A DNA stretch of 64,000 nucleotides, taken from the NCBI RefSeq assembly GCF_000938305.1, contig NZ_JYMT01000018.1:248001-312000 (forward strand). Direction: 5' to 3'. The notes under the pieces were generated by a model. It worked only from the letters and a program-made list of their open reading frames with translations, searched no databases and was not told the origin of the DNA. Origin of the DNA: Bradyrhizobium sp. LTSP885. GTDB lineage: Bacteria > Pseudomonadota > Alphaproteobacteria > Rhizobiales > Xanthobacteraceae. Shown here piece after piece: positions 35,924-44,594 of the stretch (position 1 is the stretch's first letter; each line of letters opens with the position of its first letter). A program made the translations under genes and the position numbers.

Positions 35924-37264
35924 TTACTGCGCGAGATGCGCGGTCAGCGGATGTTCGACGGCCTTGTTGAAGAAGGCCGCTTCCTCGGCGGTGGCTTCCA
36001 GCAATTGCTGGTCCTGGTCGTAGATGTCGTTGCGGAACTGGACGGTCTGGTCCTTCGTCATCCACGCCGTGAGATAGATCCAGGCGACCGGGACCTTCTT
36101 CAGCATCCGGACGTCCTGACGCTGCCCGGTGGCGATCGCCGCGTCGATGGCGGCGCGCGTCCATTGCGACTGGTCCTTGAGCAGCCACGCCGCAAGGTCG
36201 CGGACGTTGTCGACACGCGAGCAACCATGCGAATCGAAGCGGTAGTCGTCGCTGAACAGGCTGTGCTGGTTGGTGTCGTGCATGTAGACCGAATAGGAGT
36301 TCGGCATATCGATCTTGACCGCGCCGAGCGCGTTCCACGTGCCGTTCTGCTGACGCACCGTGACGTTCGGCGTGTGGTTTCCGGACCAGTCGACCGAAGC
36401 CGGATCGACCGGGTTGTCATGGGCGTCGAGCACGTCCATGTGCATGCGCGACAGGTAGGTGGGGTCCTTGCGCATATGCGCCGAGATTTCCGTCTTCGTG
36501 ATCGACGACGGCACCGTCCAGGTCGGATTGAGATTGACGCTGGTGATCTCGGCGGTGAGCGTCGGCGACGGCTTTTCGGTCTTGCCGACGATGACGCGAT
36601 AGCGCCGCACGACCTTGTCGTCCTCGACGGCCTCGGCAAAGGTGGCAGGAATATTGACGACGACGTAGCGCTGCCCGAATTGGAAATCGGTCTGGGCGAG
36701 CCGCTCCAGCGACGCCTCGAGCTGCTTGATCCGCTTCTGGACGGGAACGTTGAGCGCAGCCAGCGTCCGCGGCGTCACCGTGCCGGTGGCGGCGAGGCCA
36801 TGGCGCACCTGGAAGCGTTTCACCGCCTCGGCGAGAGCCTCATCATAGGCGCCGCTGGCCTTGTCGGTGGCGAGGTCGCCGGTGATGATCAGGCGCTTGC
36901 GCAGCAGGTCGTCATTGGCCCCCTCGACACCCAATGCGAATTTCGCGTCCGCCGGAATCGCCGGCCATCCGCCGCGGACGGCGAGATCGGAATAGCTGAG
37001 CGCCGCCTCGCGAATCCGTTGCGCGGTGCCTTGGTCGTAGGTCGGTTCGTGCGACAGCGCGAGCGCCGCGGCTGACCGCGACTCGGGAGTGGAGGCGGGT
37101 GCGGCCGGCTTTGCCTGGTTTGCTTGCGCGGCCGCCGGAGCTGCCGCGGGAGTAGCATGATGAGGTTGGGGTGCCGCGGCCGGTCCGGGTGCGCCAGCGG
37201 TCTGGGCGAATGCCGGCAGAGCCGAAAGCATCGTGGCCAAGGCAACGAGTGTCACTCTCTGCAT
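35924..37264 (-). CDS. L,D-transpeptidase, YcbB-like (YkuD domain)
   Basis: The 446-residue protein begins with a Sec signal (MQRVTLVALATMLSALPAFA) and an Ala/Pro-rich linker to about residue 65. A peptidoglycan-binding helical region (about 140-190) includes AVKRFQVRHGLAATGTVTPR. The YkuD catalytic domain follows, with MHDTNQHSLFSDDYRFDSHG and CSRVDN; the SHGCSR cysteine is the nucleophile. It forms 3-3 cross-links between peptidoglycan stems or attaches proteins to the wall, in the periplasm. YcbB-type enzymes are common in Rhizobiales, where polar growth relies on such links. It lies 175 bp upstream of the His-rich gene on the same strand. Confidence 0.9.
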   Translation of the reverse strand: MQRVTLVALATMLSALPAFAQTAGAPGPAAAPQPHHATPAAAPAAAQANQAKPAAPASTPESRSAAALALSHEPTYDQGTAQRIREAALSYSDLAVRGGWPAIPADAKFALGVEGANDDLLRKRLIITGDLATDKASGAYDEALAEAVKRFQVRHGLAATGTVTPRTLAALNVPVQKRIKQLEASLERLAQTDFQFGQRYVVVNIPATFAEAVEDDKVVRRYRVIVGKTEKPSPTLTAEITSVNLNPTWTVPSSITKTEISAHMRKDPTYLSRMHMDVLDAHDNPVDPASVDWSGNHTPNVTVRQQNGTWNALGAVKIDMPNSYSVYMHDTNQHSLFSDDYRFDSHGCSRVDNVRDLAAWLLKDQSQWTRAAIDAAIATGQRQDVRMLKKVPVAWIYLTAWMTKDQTVQFRNDIYDQDQQLLEATAEEAAFFNKAVEHPLTAHLAQ

Positions 37265-37536
37265 ATCGCGTTCCCCGGAATGCGCGTGGCGCTGGAGTCA
37301 AAATCGGCCCCTTGGCCGGACGAACAAATGGCGGCAAGTTCGAGTGGGCGTGATGGTTTATCCCAAGAGCGTTGCGTCTTGATTAAGTTCTGGTTGCGGC
37401 TGTTGCAGCGCCGCAACCTTCCGACCACGCTGCCGCCCCGAATCGGTTTCTTGTTTCGCTGATATGTCGTGTTGGCGGATAGTATGGTTCGCAACATGCC
37501 AAGAAAAAGAGCAGGGGGAATGCCGGAGGAAATGCC

Positions 37537-38517
37537 ATGTCACTGACACGTCGGAATGTCCTTGCGGGAAGCGGCGCGCTGCTGCTGCTGGCCGACCTGC
37601 CGGCGCTGGCGGCGGGTGTCTATCCGAATCACGCGATCAAGCTGATCGTGCCGTATCCGGCCGGCGGTACCACGGATCTGCTGGGCCGGCTGGTCGCCGA
37701 CCATCTGAAGAGCGGGCTTGGCGTGAGCGTCACTGTCGAGAACAGGCCCGGTGTCGGAACCACGCTCGGCGCCGAGTTGGTCGCCAAATCCGATCCGGAC
37801 GGGTACACGCTGCTGATGGCGACCTCGACGACGCTTGCCATCAACAAGGCGCTGTACAAGGAGTTGCCTTACGACCCCGTCAAGGATTTCGCGCCGATAG
37901 CGCTGATCGCCGGCGTCCCTTTCGTGCTGGTCGTCAATCCTGCGATTCCGGTGAAATCGCTGACCGAATTCATCGCCTATGCCAGGTCGAAACCGGGATT
38001 GGCCTACGGATCGGCCGGTAGCGGGAGTCCGCAGCATCTCGGTGCGGAGATGCTGAAGGCGGCATCGGGCATCGACATCCGCCACGTGCCTTATCGTGGC
38101 AGCATGCCGGCGCTGCTCGATGTCGTCGCCGGTCACATTCCCTTCATGGTGGTCGACCTGCGTCCGGCACTGCAACAGATTCGCGAAGGCAAGGTGAGGG
38201 CGCTTGGCGTCACCACGGCGAAGCGCGTCGCAGCAGCGCCGGATCTTCCGACCCTTGCGGAGAGCGGGCTGCCGGGCTTCGACCTGGTGGCGTGGCAGGG
38301 CGTGGTTGCGCCTGCAGGCACGCCGCGCGGCATCATCGATCAGCTCGCCGGGCAGATCGGCCGGCTGACCACCGATCCGGCGACCCGAGCCAAGCTCACG
38401 TCGCTCGCGCTCGAGCCGTTGCCTGCATCGACGCCGGATAGTTTTGCAGCCTACATCAAGGCCGAGGTCGATCGCTGGGCCGTGATCGTGCAGAAATCCG
38501 GAGCCCAGATCCACTAA
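37537..38517 (+). CDS. Bug/TctC-family solute-binding protein, Tat-like signal
   Basis: This 326-residue protein begins MSLTRRNVLAGSGALLLLAD, a twin-arginine signal. The mature part carries the Bug family marks YPNHAIKLIVPYPAGGTTDLL and ENRPGVGTTLGAELVAKSDPDGYTLLM, then APDLPTLAESGLPGFD. Bug proteins bind tricarboxylates or other organic acids for tripartite tricarboxylate transporters, but no tctA or tctB is adjacent. It may serve a distant permease or a sensor, as do many orphan Bug proteins. Confidence 0.9.
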   Translation: MSLTRRNVLAGSGALLLLADLPALAAGVYPNHAIKLIVPYPAGGTTDLLGRLVADHLKSGLGVSVTVENRPGVGTTLGAELVAKSDPDGYTLLMATSTTLAINKALYKELPYDPVKDFAPIALIAGVPFVLVVNPAIPVKSLTEFIAYARSKPGLAYGSAGSGSPQHLGAEMLKAASGIDIRHVPYRGSMPALLDVVAGHIPFMVVDLRPALQQIREGKVRALGVTTAKRVAAAPDLPTLAESGLPGFDLVAWQGVVAPAGTPRGIIDQLAGQIGRLTTDPATRAKLTSLALEPLPASTPDSFAAYIKAEVDRWAVIVQKSGAQIH

Positions 38518-38566
38518 GCGTTTCTCTACGCGAACCGGTATCCACATCGCTGGAAAACGCTCTGGC
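38518..38566. repeat. dispersed AGAGCGTTTTC-type intergenic repeat, inverted copy
   Basis: Read on the minus strand this segment is AGAGCGTTTTCCAGCGATGT followed by a CCGGTTCGCGTAGAG part, the same mosaic as at 27393-27440. It starts right after the Bug-protein stop. The remaining 38603-38703 up to the regulator gene holds nothing I can name. Confidence 0.5.
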
Positions 38567-38569
38567 AAC

Positions 38570-38602
38570 AAAAAAAGCGCCGCCATCTGCGATGGCAGCG
38601 CG
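38570..38602 (-). terminator. rho-independent terminator of the XRE regulator gene
   Basis: On the minus strand the sequence reads GCGCTGCCATC, GCA, GATGGCGGCGC and then seven T residues. This is a GC-rich stem with a short loop and a U-run, the textbook form. It lies about 100 bp after the XRE gene stop. Confidence 0.75.
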
Positions 38603-38703
38603 TTGATATTGTTCCGGCTGCGATCAGCGCACCGCGTTGCGGTCACGGCCGATCCGTCCGGTCGATCGCCTTCGTGGCGCAGCGATCCGACCTATGACGC
38701 CGC

Positions 38704-39099
38704 TCAGGCTTCGTTGGCGGCAATCGATTCCATCAACGAGACCAGCTGGCGCTGGACGGTCTGGTCCTTGATCTTGCTGTAGGCGCGCAGCAACCGCAGG
38801 CTGAACGCGCTGTCCAGGAACAGAAGGCTTTCGACTTCGCGGGCCTTGCCGTCACCGTCGTAGAAGAAGGTGACCGGCACATCGAGCGCGCTCGCGATCG
38901 ACTGAAGGCGCGCGGCGCCGACCCGGTTGACACCCTTTTCGTACTTCTGAACCTGCTGGAAGCTGACGCCAAGCTTGTCGCCGAGCTCGGCCTGCGAGAT
39001 CTTCTGCTCCACACGCCGGAGGCGAATCCGCTTGCCCAACTCAATGTCCGGTTTGCCGGCACTGCGCTGCTTCATCTTCTTTGCTGCTGATCTGTTCAT
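38704..39099 (-). CDS. XRE-family transcriptional regulator
   Basis: I take ATG 39099 (131 residues), as family members of this kind start shortly before the DNA-binding domain; ATG 39159 in the same frame lacks a ribosome site. The Cro/C1 helix-turn-helix (about residues 17-72) reads GKRIRLRRVEQKISQAELGD, then KLGVSFQQVQKYEKGVNRV. The C-terminal 50 residues form amphipathic helices (SLRLLRAYSKIKDQTVQRQL) likely used for dimerisation. Such short XRE proteins are multicopy in Rhizobiales with mostly unknown targets. A terminator follows the gene. Confidence 0.82.
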   Translation of the reverse strand: MNRSAAKKMKQRSAGKPDIELGKRIRLRRVEQKISQAELGDKLGVSFQQVQKYEKGVNRVGAARLQSIASALDVPVTFFYDGDGKAREVESLLFLDSAFSLRLLRAYSKIKDQTVQRQLVSLMESIAANEA

Positions 39100-39647
39100 T
39101 CTGGTGACCCGTCCTTCAATCAGGAATCCCTGGCCCGGATAGGTCAGGGACTCGTCCATGATGTACCGCGTTAAAGCTCATGTGCTTCGTCAGTTCATCG
39201 TGAGAACGACGAAAACCCAGTCGTGGATCATACCCAAGCGCATCTGCGCATAGGAATCATCCTGACACCGACGTGGCCGACTACCTAAAGTCGATCGCGC
39301 CAAGGTGCCTCTCGACACCCCGCCTTCCACATTTGGCAAAATATTGACCGAACCACAACTAGCGCGAGTTTGATCGTCACAGATTTTGCGCGCATGCTTA
39401 CCGGCAGCACTGATACGCGGCCCGTATTTCTACGGGCGCACGACTATCTTACGGGCATCCATCTTTGGATGCAACCCCTGCTGGTGGCCGAAATCGAGGG
39501 GCCGCGTCGCGACGAGACTCCGCAAAACTTTGGCGTAAGTCCAAATCAGGCTTCCGGAAGTTGCTGGACAATTGCCCAAAAGTTCTGAATCATCCAGAGC
39601 GCGCGTGCGCCTGACCACAAGCCGGCGAGCCCTTGCGGGAGAGGCCA
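39100..39647. other. 548-bp gap between XRE regulator and small hypothetical gene
   Basis: No convincing gene is present. A 72-codon open frame at 39370-39588 has no ribosome site, family motif or codon pattern in its favour. The stretch should carry the divergent promoters of the regulator and of the small gene at 39648. I see one GTATTTCTACGGGCG-type partial dyad near 39425 but no repeat family. Confidence 0.5.
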
Positions 39648-39950
39648 ATGAAGCGAAAGAGGGAAACGCCTCGACTCTACCTCGCGGCTTCGGGAGTGGA
39701 AGATATGCCGGTCGCAAGTACGGAAGAACGGTTGCTGTCGCTTCTGGCGACCCTGGAGGAGTGCCAGGCATTTCTGCTCGACCGGGCAAGCGCGGAGACC
39801 GCGCGACTTCTGTCTCTCGCCATCCTTGAACTTCGGATGGAGCTCCACAAGGTGACCGATTCCGAGCTGAAAGCTTTGTGCGACATGATGGCATCGGACG
39901 AGCAGGAGTCGGCCAAGCCGCTGCCGCCCTATTTGAAGCTCGTCAAGTAA
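39648..39950 (+). CDS. small hypothetical protein
   Basis: The start is ATG 39648 with GGGAGAGG just upstream, giving 100 residues; the TTG at 39633 is less likely. I do not recognise a family. The N-terminus is basic (MKRKRETPRLYL), and residues 25-85 look like two or three long amphipathic helices (EERLLSLLATLEECQAFLLD, LLSLAILELRMELHKVTDSE). The C-terminus is short and proline-containing. It is acidic overall after the leader, soluble, and possibly a small regulatory or adaptor protein. A strong terminator follows. Confidence 0.65.
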   Translation: MKRKRETPRLYLAASGVEDMPVASTEERLLSLLATLEECQAFLLDRASAETARLLSLAILELRMELHKVTDSELKALCDMMASDEQESAKPLPPYLKLVK

Positions 39951-40003
39951 ACCCTCCTTCAATCGTCGGTTGAATCACATTGACGTGTGCGCGATTCGGT
40001 CGC

Positions 40004-40036
40004 ACCCCCCGCGGTGTGCGCGGGGGGCCGTTTGTC
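40004..40036 (+). terminator. rho-independent terminator of the small hypothetical gene
   Basis: CCCCCCGCG at 40005-40013 pairs with CGCGGGGGG at 40019-40027 around a five-base loop, followed by CCGTTTGT. The T-run is short and lies on the plus-strand side, so it ends the small plus-strand gene at 39648-39950. The convergent dctA gene stops 13 bp beyond. Confidence 0.65.
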
Positions 40037-40048
40037 CGAACCGTTGCC

Positions 40049-41368
40049 TCAGCCCGCGGTCACATCCACCGTCTCGGCGCCGTCGAGCACCCGGTGGGCC
40101 TGGTCACGGTCGAGGTCGCCCTCCCATGCCGCGACAACGACGGTGGCGACGCAGTTGCCGATCAAATTGCCGAGCGCGCGCGCCATGCCGATGAACCAGT
40201 CGACCGACAGGACCAGCACGAGGCCGATCGCCGGAATGCTCGGCACCGCATTGAGCGTCGCCGCCAGGATGACGATCGCCGAGCCCGGCACGCCATGCGC
40301 GCCTTTCGAGGTGATCAGCGACACGCCGAGCACCAGAAGCAGGTCGCCGAACGACAGCGGGGTGTTGGTCGCCTGCGCGATGAACACGACCGCCAGCGTG
40401 AGGTAGATCGAGAAGGCGTCAAGGTTGAACGAGTAGCCGGTCGGAATCACGAGACCCACGACGGACTTCTTGACGCCGAGCGCTTCGAGCTTGCGCATGA
40501 TCTGCGGCAGCACGGCGTCCGACGACGCCGTCGCCAGTACGATCGTCAGCTCCTCGCGCAGGTAGCCGAGGAGTTTGAGGATGTTGATCCCGGCGAGCGC
40601 CAGCACCCCGCCGAGGATGCCGAGCACGAAAATCGCGAGCGAGACATAGTACAGCGCGACCAGCGACAGCAATTGCTGGAGTGAGCCGACGCCGTATTTG
40701 CCGACCGTGTAGGCGACCGCGCCGAGCACGCCAAGCGGGGCGACGCGCACGATCAGGCCCATGGCGCGGAACAGCACGGTCGAGACCGCGTCGATGAAGG
40801 AGGAGATCTTCTCGCTCTTCTCGCCGCCGACCAGCGCCAGGCTGGTGCCGAAGATGATCGCGAAGAACAGCACCTGCAGCACGTCGTTGCGCGACAGCGC
40901 GTCGAACGAGGTGGTCGGAATGATGTTCATCAGGAAGCTGCCGATGCCTTCGCCCTTCAGCTTCTGTGCATTGCCGGCATAGCTGGCGAGCGCCTTGGCA
41001 TCCAGCGTCGAGGTGTCGATGTTCATGCCGTGGCCGGGGCCGAACAGGTAGGCCAGGATCAGGCCGACCACGAGCGCGACGGTCGTCATGGTCTCGAAAT
41101 AGACCAGCGCCTTGACGCCGACGCGTCCGACCTTCTTGAGGTCGCCGGCGCCCGCGATGCCGTGCACCACCACGCAGAACACGATTGGCGCCACGATCAT
41201 CGAGATCAGTTTCAGGAAGGCGTCGCTGAGGATCTTCAGGCTGATGGCGAAATCAGGTACGGCCATGCCGAGCACGATGCCGAGCAGCAGCGCGACCAAA
41301 ACCTGAACGAACAGTGACGCGTAAAGCGGTTTGCGCGTCTCGGCGGCTGCCGCTGTGATGGTCGACAT
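40049..41368 (-). CDS. dctA: C4-dicarboxylate transporter (DAACS family)
   Basis: I take ATG 41368 behind GGGGGGAA, giving 439 residues, the normal DctA length. The protein has about eight helices and two re-entrant hairpins. Motifs include LSDAFLKLISMIVAPIVFCV, ATASSDAVLPQIMRKLEALG and VIPTGYSFNLDAFSIYLTLA, the cation and substrate-binding segments of the family. It imports succinate, fumarate and malate with protons or sodium. In rhizobia DctA feeds nitrogen-fixing bacteroids, usually under DctB/DctD control. No dctBD is adjacent; a different kind of sensor kinase lies upstream on the same strand. Confidence 0.93.
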   Translation of the reverse strand: MSTITAAAAETRKPLYASLFVQVLVALLLGIVLGMAVPDFAISLKILSDAFLKLISMIVAPIVFCVVVHGIAGAGDLKKVGRVGVKALVYFETMTTVALVVGLILAYLFGPGHGMNIDTSTLDAKALASYAGNAQKLKGEGIGSFLMNIIPTTSFDALSRNDVLQVLFFAIIFGTSLALVGGEKSEKISSFIDAVSTVLFRAMGLIVRVAPLGVLGAVAYTVGKYGVGSLQQLLSLVALYYVSLAIFVLGILGGVLALAGINILKLLGYLREELTIVLATASSDAVLPQIMRKLEALGVKKSVVGLVIPTGYSFNLDAFSIYLTLAVVFIAQATNTPLSFGDLLLVLGVSLITSKGAHGVPGSAIVILAATLNAVPSIPAIGLVLVLSVDWFIGMARALGNLIGNCVATVVVAAWEGDLDRDQAHRVLDGAETVDVTAG

Positions 41369-41530
41369 GAAATTCCCCCCTGATTTAAGCCGGCCCGAAC
41401 CGGCTATATCGTAGCAACTTACGTGCCAAAATGTCGCGTGAGCTCTCGTGCCGAAGGACCGCGGCGTCGGTTGCGGCGGCAATCTCGCGGGTCGAGCAAG
41501 CCTTTCCAGATGCTGCGGAATCTGTCCGGA

Positions 41531-43039
41531 TCAGCCGTCGTTTTCGAGCGTGCAGGTCAGGGTATAGACGACGCCGCGGGGCAGGAAATCGACCGTGGCT
41601 TCGCCGCCGAGCTGATCGCGGGCGCTGCGCTCGATCAGGCGCGAGCCGAAGCCGCGCTGGATCGGAGCCGTCACAAGCGGGCCGCCCGCCTCGGTCCAGA
41701 TCATCCCGAGTTTCCGGTCCGAGCCGTCCTCGCGAACTTCCCAATCCAGCGTCACGGTGCCGGTTTCGTTGGACAGCGCACCATACTTGGCGGCATTGGT
41801 CGCGATCTCATGCACGATCATCGACAGCACCACGGCCAGCCGCGGCGACAGCGGCACACGCGACCCGAACATCCTGACCCGCTCGGGAGCGTTGAGCAGA
41901 TAGGGTTGCAGCACGCGGCCGATCACGTCCTGAAGGTCGGAGCCCTGCCATTTCTCCGTGCTGAGCAAATTGTGCGCCTCGGCCAGCGCGCCGAGCCGTC
42001 CCTCGAATTTCGAGCGCTCGGCGCGGCTGGCGCTGCGGAAAGTCTGCGTGGCGATCGACTGCAGCAGAGCCAGTGTGTTCTTGACGCGGTGGTTGAGCTC
42101 CTCGATCAGGAGATCGTGCAGCATCTCGCCGCGCGCGATCGTGGTTGCCATCCGCAACGCAAAGCCGAGGCCGACCAGGAGCAGCACGCCGCCGATCACG
42201 CTGGTGATCGCCAGCGTGCGCCAGAGCGGCGCCACCAGCGAGCCTTCCGCGATCCCCGCGGCCACTGTCCACCCGGTGATCTGCGATCGTGCGACGCTGG
42301 TGATCAGTGGCACACCCTCGAGCGACACTGTTGGAAAGGTCGCCTCGTCGTGACGGGACATCTCGGCGGAGAGCGAGGGCGAGGCGCGCTGGCCGGCGAC
42401 GTCATGCGCGTTCGGGACGCGTGCAAAGTTGACGCCTTCGCCGTCGAAAATGGTGATGGTCCAATCCTGGCTCGGGCGCTGTTTCTCGACGATGGCCTGG
42501 AAGATATCGATCGGCGGGCTGAAGCAAACGTCATAGAGCACCTCGCCGTCGCGCGTGACCGGCACTTCGACGGTGACGACTGGGCGCTTCTTCACCGCGC
42601 CGATGAACAAATTGGAGTATTGCGGGCGCTTGGTCGAAAACACCTTTTCGACGATAGCGACGTTGTTGCGCAGCGGCAGGCTCGCGGTATCTGACGTGAC
42701 CGAGGAAAATAGCTGGCGCCCCTGACGATCCGCGACGATCAGCACGCCGTCTTTGCCGTACTGGTCGAGGAAGCCATTGGACATGCGGCGGAAGCGGTCG
42801 AAGTCGCCGTTGCGCAGGGATTCGGTCAGCGCCAGCACCTGCACCCCGCCGGTCATGCGCAGCATCTCGGCGTCCAGCACGAGGCGGACGCTGCGGACGG
42901 TTTCAAGCACGCGCTGGGTGGCGTCCTTGCGGTCCTGTTCGTAATTGTGGAAGACGATTCCGACCGCAAACACGATCAGCGGCAACATCGTTCCCGCGAC
43001 CAGAAGCGCGAGACGGACTGGCAATGTCAGCTTCGGCAC
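41531..43039 (-). CDS. membrane sensor histidine kinase, HWE/HisKA_2 type, with periplasmic sensor domain
   Basis: The 502-residue protein has a helix at about residues 8-30, then a periplasmic region of about 240 residues with the look of a double-Cache sensor, then a second helix at about 273-293. The dimerisation domain contains LLIEELNHRVKNTLALLQSI, whose histidine is the phosphorylation site, as in the HWE and HisKA_2 families. The ATPase domain contains IVHEIATNAAKYGALS and ends in a short FGSRLIERSARDQLGGEA. Such kinases often signal to single-domain or PhyR-type regulators in general stress or light pathways. No receiver gene is next to it. It is upstream of dctA on the same strand, so an organic-acid cue is possible. 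Confidence 0.87.
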   Translation of the reverse strand: MPKLTLPVRLALLVAGTMLPLIVFAVGIVFHNYEQDRKDATQRVLETVRSVRLVLDAEMLRMTGGVQVLALTESLRNGDFDRFRRMSNGFLDQYGKDGVLIVADRQGRQLFSSVTSDTASLPLRNNVAIVEKVFSTKRPQYSNLFIGAVKKRPVVTVEVPVTRDGEVLYDVCFSPPIDIFQAIVEKQRPSQDWTITIFDGEGVNFARVPNAHDVAGQRASPSLSAEMSRHDEATFPTVSLEGVPLITSVARSQITGWTVAAGIAEGSLVAPLWRTLAITSVIGGVLLLVGLGFALRMATTIARGEMLHDLLIEELNHRVKNTLALLQSIATQTFRSASRAERSKFEGRLGALAEAHNLLSTEKWQGSDLQDVIGRVLQPYLLNAPERVRMFGSRVPLSPRLAVVLSMIVHEIATNAAKYGALSNETGTVTLDWEVREDGSDRKLGMIWTEAGGPLVTAPIQRGFGSRLIERSARDQLGGEATVDFLPRGVVYTLTCTLENDG

Positions 43040-43123
43040 GAAGGCCCCGGGTCGATGCCCATTTGTTGCGAGCTTAGGGAAAGCAGGAAAAATCCGCCAG
43101 ACAATTGCCGTCGATTGAGAATG

Positions 43124-43152
43124 TTCCGCGGCGCCCGGTGTGCGCCGCGGAA
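43124..43152. repeat. strong 11-bp-stem hairpin after the serine hydrolase gene
   Basis: TTCCGCGGCGC at 43124-43134 pairs perfectly with GCGCCGCGGAA at 43142-43152. The hairpin lies ten bases after the stop of the minus-strand hydrolase gene, in the 122-bp gap to the kinase start. No U-run follows, so it may terminate with Rho or stabilise the 3' end. Confidence 0.55.
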
Positions 43153-43161
43153 TCCCAGATG

Positions 43162-44436
43162 TCAGAGATTGCTTTCGGTGATCGCCGCATAAACCATCGT
43201 GCGCAGTTCACGCCGCAGCGGATAGGCGCTCGACGGCAGCACCTGCGTCATGAAGATCGTGATCAGCTCTTCAGCCGGATCGATGAAGAACGACGTCGTC
43301 GCAGCGCCTCCCCAGTTGAATTCGCCCGGGCTGCCGGCGATCAGGGTCTGCGACGGGTTCATGGTGACGGCGAAGCCGAGGCCGAACCCGATGCCGTTAT
43401 AGGCGGCTTCAGAGAATAGCGAACGCGACATCGCCGGCAGGTCGACGCCACCTGGCAGATGGTTCGAGGTCATCAGCTTCAGCGTCTTCGGGCCCAGCAG
43501 CCTGATGCCGCCGAGTTCGCCGCCATTGAGCAGCGCCCGGCAGAAGGTGAGGTAATCGGCCGCGGTCGAGCACAACCCGCCGCCGCCCGAGATCAGCGAG
43601 GGCGGCGACAGGAACGAACTCGTGGTCGGGTCGTCCTGCAGGGTCAGCGAGCCCTTGCGCTCGGTGGCGTGAAAGGTCATGCCGCCCTGCGGATCGGCCG
43701 AATAGCAGGCGGCAAAGCGATGCGCCTTGTCGGCCGGCACGAAGAAGTCGGTGTCGTTCATGCCGAGCGGCTTGAAGATACGTTCCTTGAGGAACTGCTC
43801 GAACGGCACGCCGGAGATCTTGCCGACGAGATAGCCGAGCACGTCGGTGGCGACCGAATAGTTCCAGGCCTCGCCCGGCGAGAACTCCAGCGGGATTTTC
43901 GCAAGATCCTCGATCATGCCGTCGAGCGTGCCGGCCTTGATGACCTCGCCGATCTTCTTTTCGCGGTAGGCCGCATCGACGTTGGAGCGCTGCTGGAAGC
44001 CGTAAGTGAGACCCGACGTGTGCCGCAGCAGGTCGACGATCAGCATTGGCCGGGTCGGCGGACGCGTCATGAAAGCCGGCGCATTGCCGGCGACGAAGAC
44101 GCCGAGATTCTTCCACTCCGGAATGTATTTGGCGACCGGCTCGTCGATCGCGACGCGGCCTTCCTCGACCAGCATCATGAAGGCGACAGAGGTGATCGGC
44201 TTGGTCATCGAATAGATGCGGAAGATGTTGTCGTCCTTGACCGGCACCTTGCGCTCGAGATCGGCAAAGCCCTGGACCGCCGAATGGACGATCTTGCCGC
44301 GGCGGTAGATCAGGGTCTGGGTCCCGGGAAACCGGCCGGAATCGATGTAGCGGTTCTTCAGATGCGCTTCGAGGCGGTTCAGCGCTGTGGTCGACATTCC
44401 CGCGGATTCGGGCGAGGCAGGGGTGGGGGCTAACAT
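43162..44436 (-). CDS. class C-like serine hydrolase (beta-lactamase fold)
   Basis: I take ATG 44436, because the GGAG at 44446-44449 is nine bases away; for ATG 44445 it would touch the start. This gives 424 residues. The active-site Ser-x-x-Lys is SMTK in FRIYSMTKPITSVAFMMLV, the tyrosine motif is in WNYSVATDVLGYLVG, and the third-box region lies around FNWGGAATTSFFIDP. There is no signal peptide, so a cytoplasmic esterase or peptidase of the EstB/LACTB kind is more likely than a drug-resistance enzyme. It is divergent from the intradiol dioxygenase gene, 158 bp apart. Confidence 0.87.
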   Translation of the reverse strand: MLAPTPASPESAGMSTTALNRLEAHLKNRYIDSGRFPGTQTLIYRRGKIVHSAVQGFADLERKVPVKDDNIFRIYSMTKPITSVAFMMLVEEGRVAIDEPVAKYIPEWKNLGVFVAGNAPAFMTRPPTRPMLIVDLLRHTSGLTYGFQQRSNVDAAYREKKIGEVIKAGTLDGMIEDLAKIPLEFSPGEAWNYSVATDVLGYLVGKISGVPFEQFLKERIFKPLGMNDTDFFVPADKAHRFAACYSADPQGGMTFHATERKGSLTLQDDPTTSSFLSPPSLISGGGGLCSTAADYLTFCRALLNGGELGGIRLLGPKTLKLMTSNHLPGGVDLPAMSRSLFSEAAYNGIGFGLGFAVTMNPSQTLIAGSPGEFNWGGAATTSFFIDPAEELITIFMTQVLPSSAYPLRRELRTMVYAAITESNL

Positions 44437-44594
44437 CGGGCTCATCTCCGGCTGGCAAGGGGGCCTTGATAGCCGAAAAGTGTCTGTTGCACCAACCGGC
44501 CGCCGCTTACCTGCACTGCGGCGGTGGTGTAGGCTGACGCCTGCAATCGCGCCCCCAAGGGACTTCAACAAGCGACCTCAACGGAAACGCAGAA

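Noticed and set aside
39370..39588. 72-codon plus-strand frame in the gap before the small hypothetical gene
   Set aside because: There is no ribosome site, no recognisable motif and no coding-like third-position pattern.
43162..44436. Serine hydrolase as a drug-resistance beta-lactamase
   Set aside because: It has no signal peptide and looks closer to EstB/LACTB-type cytoplasmic hydrolases, so resistance is not supported.
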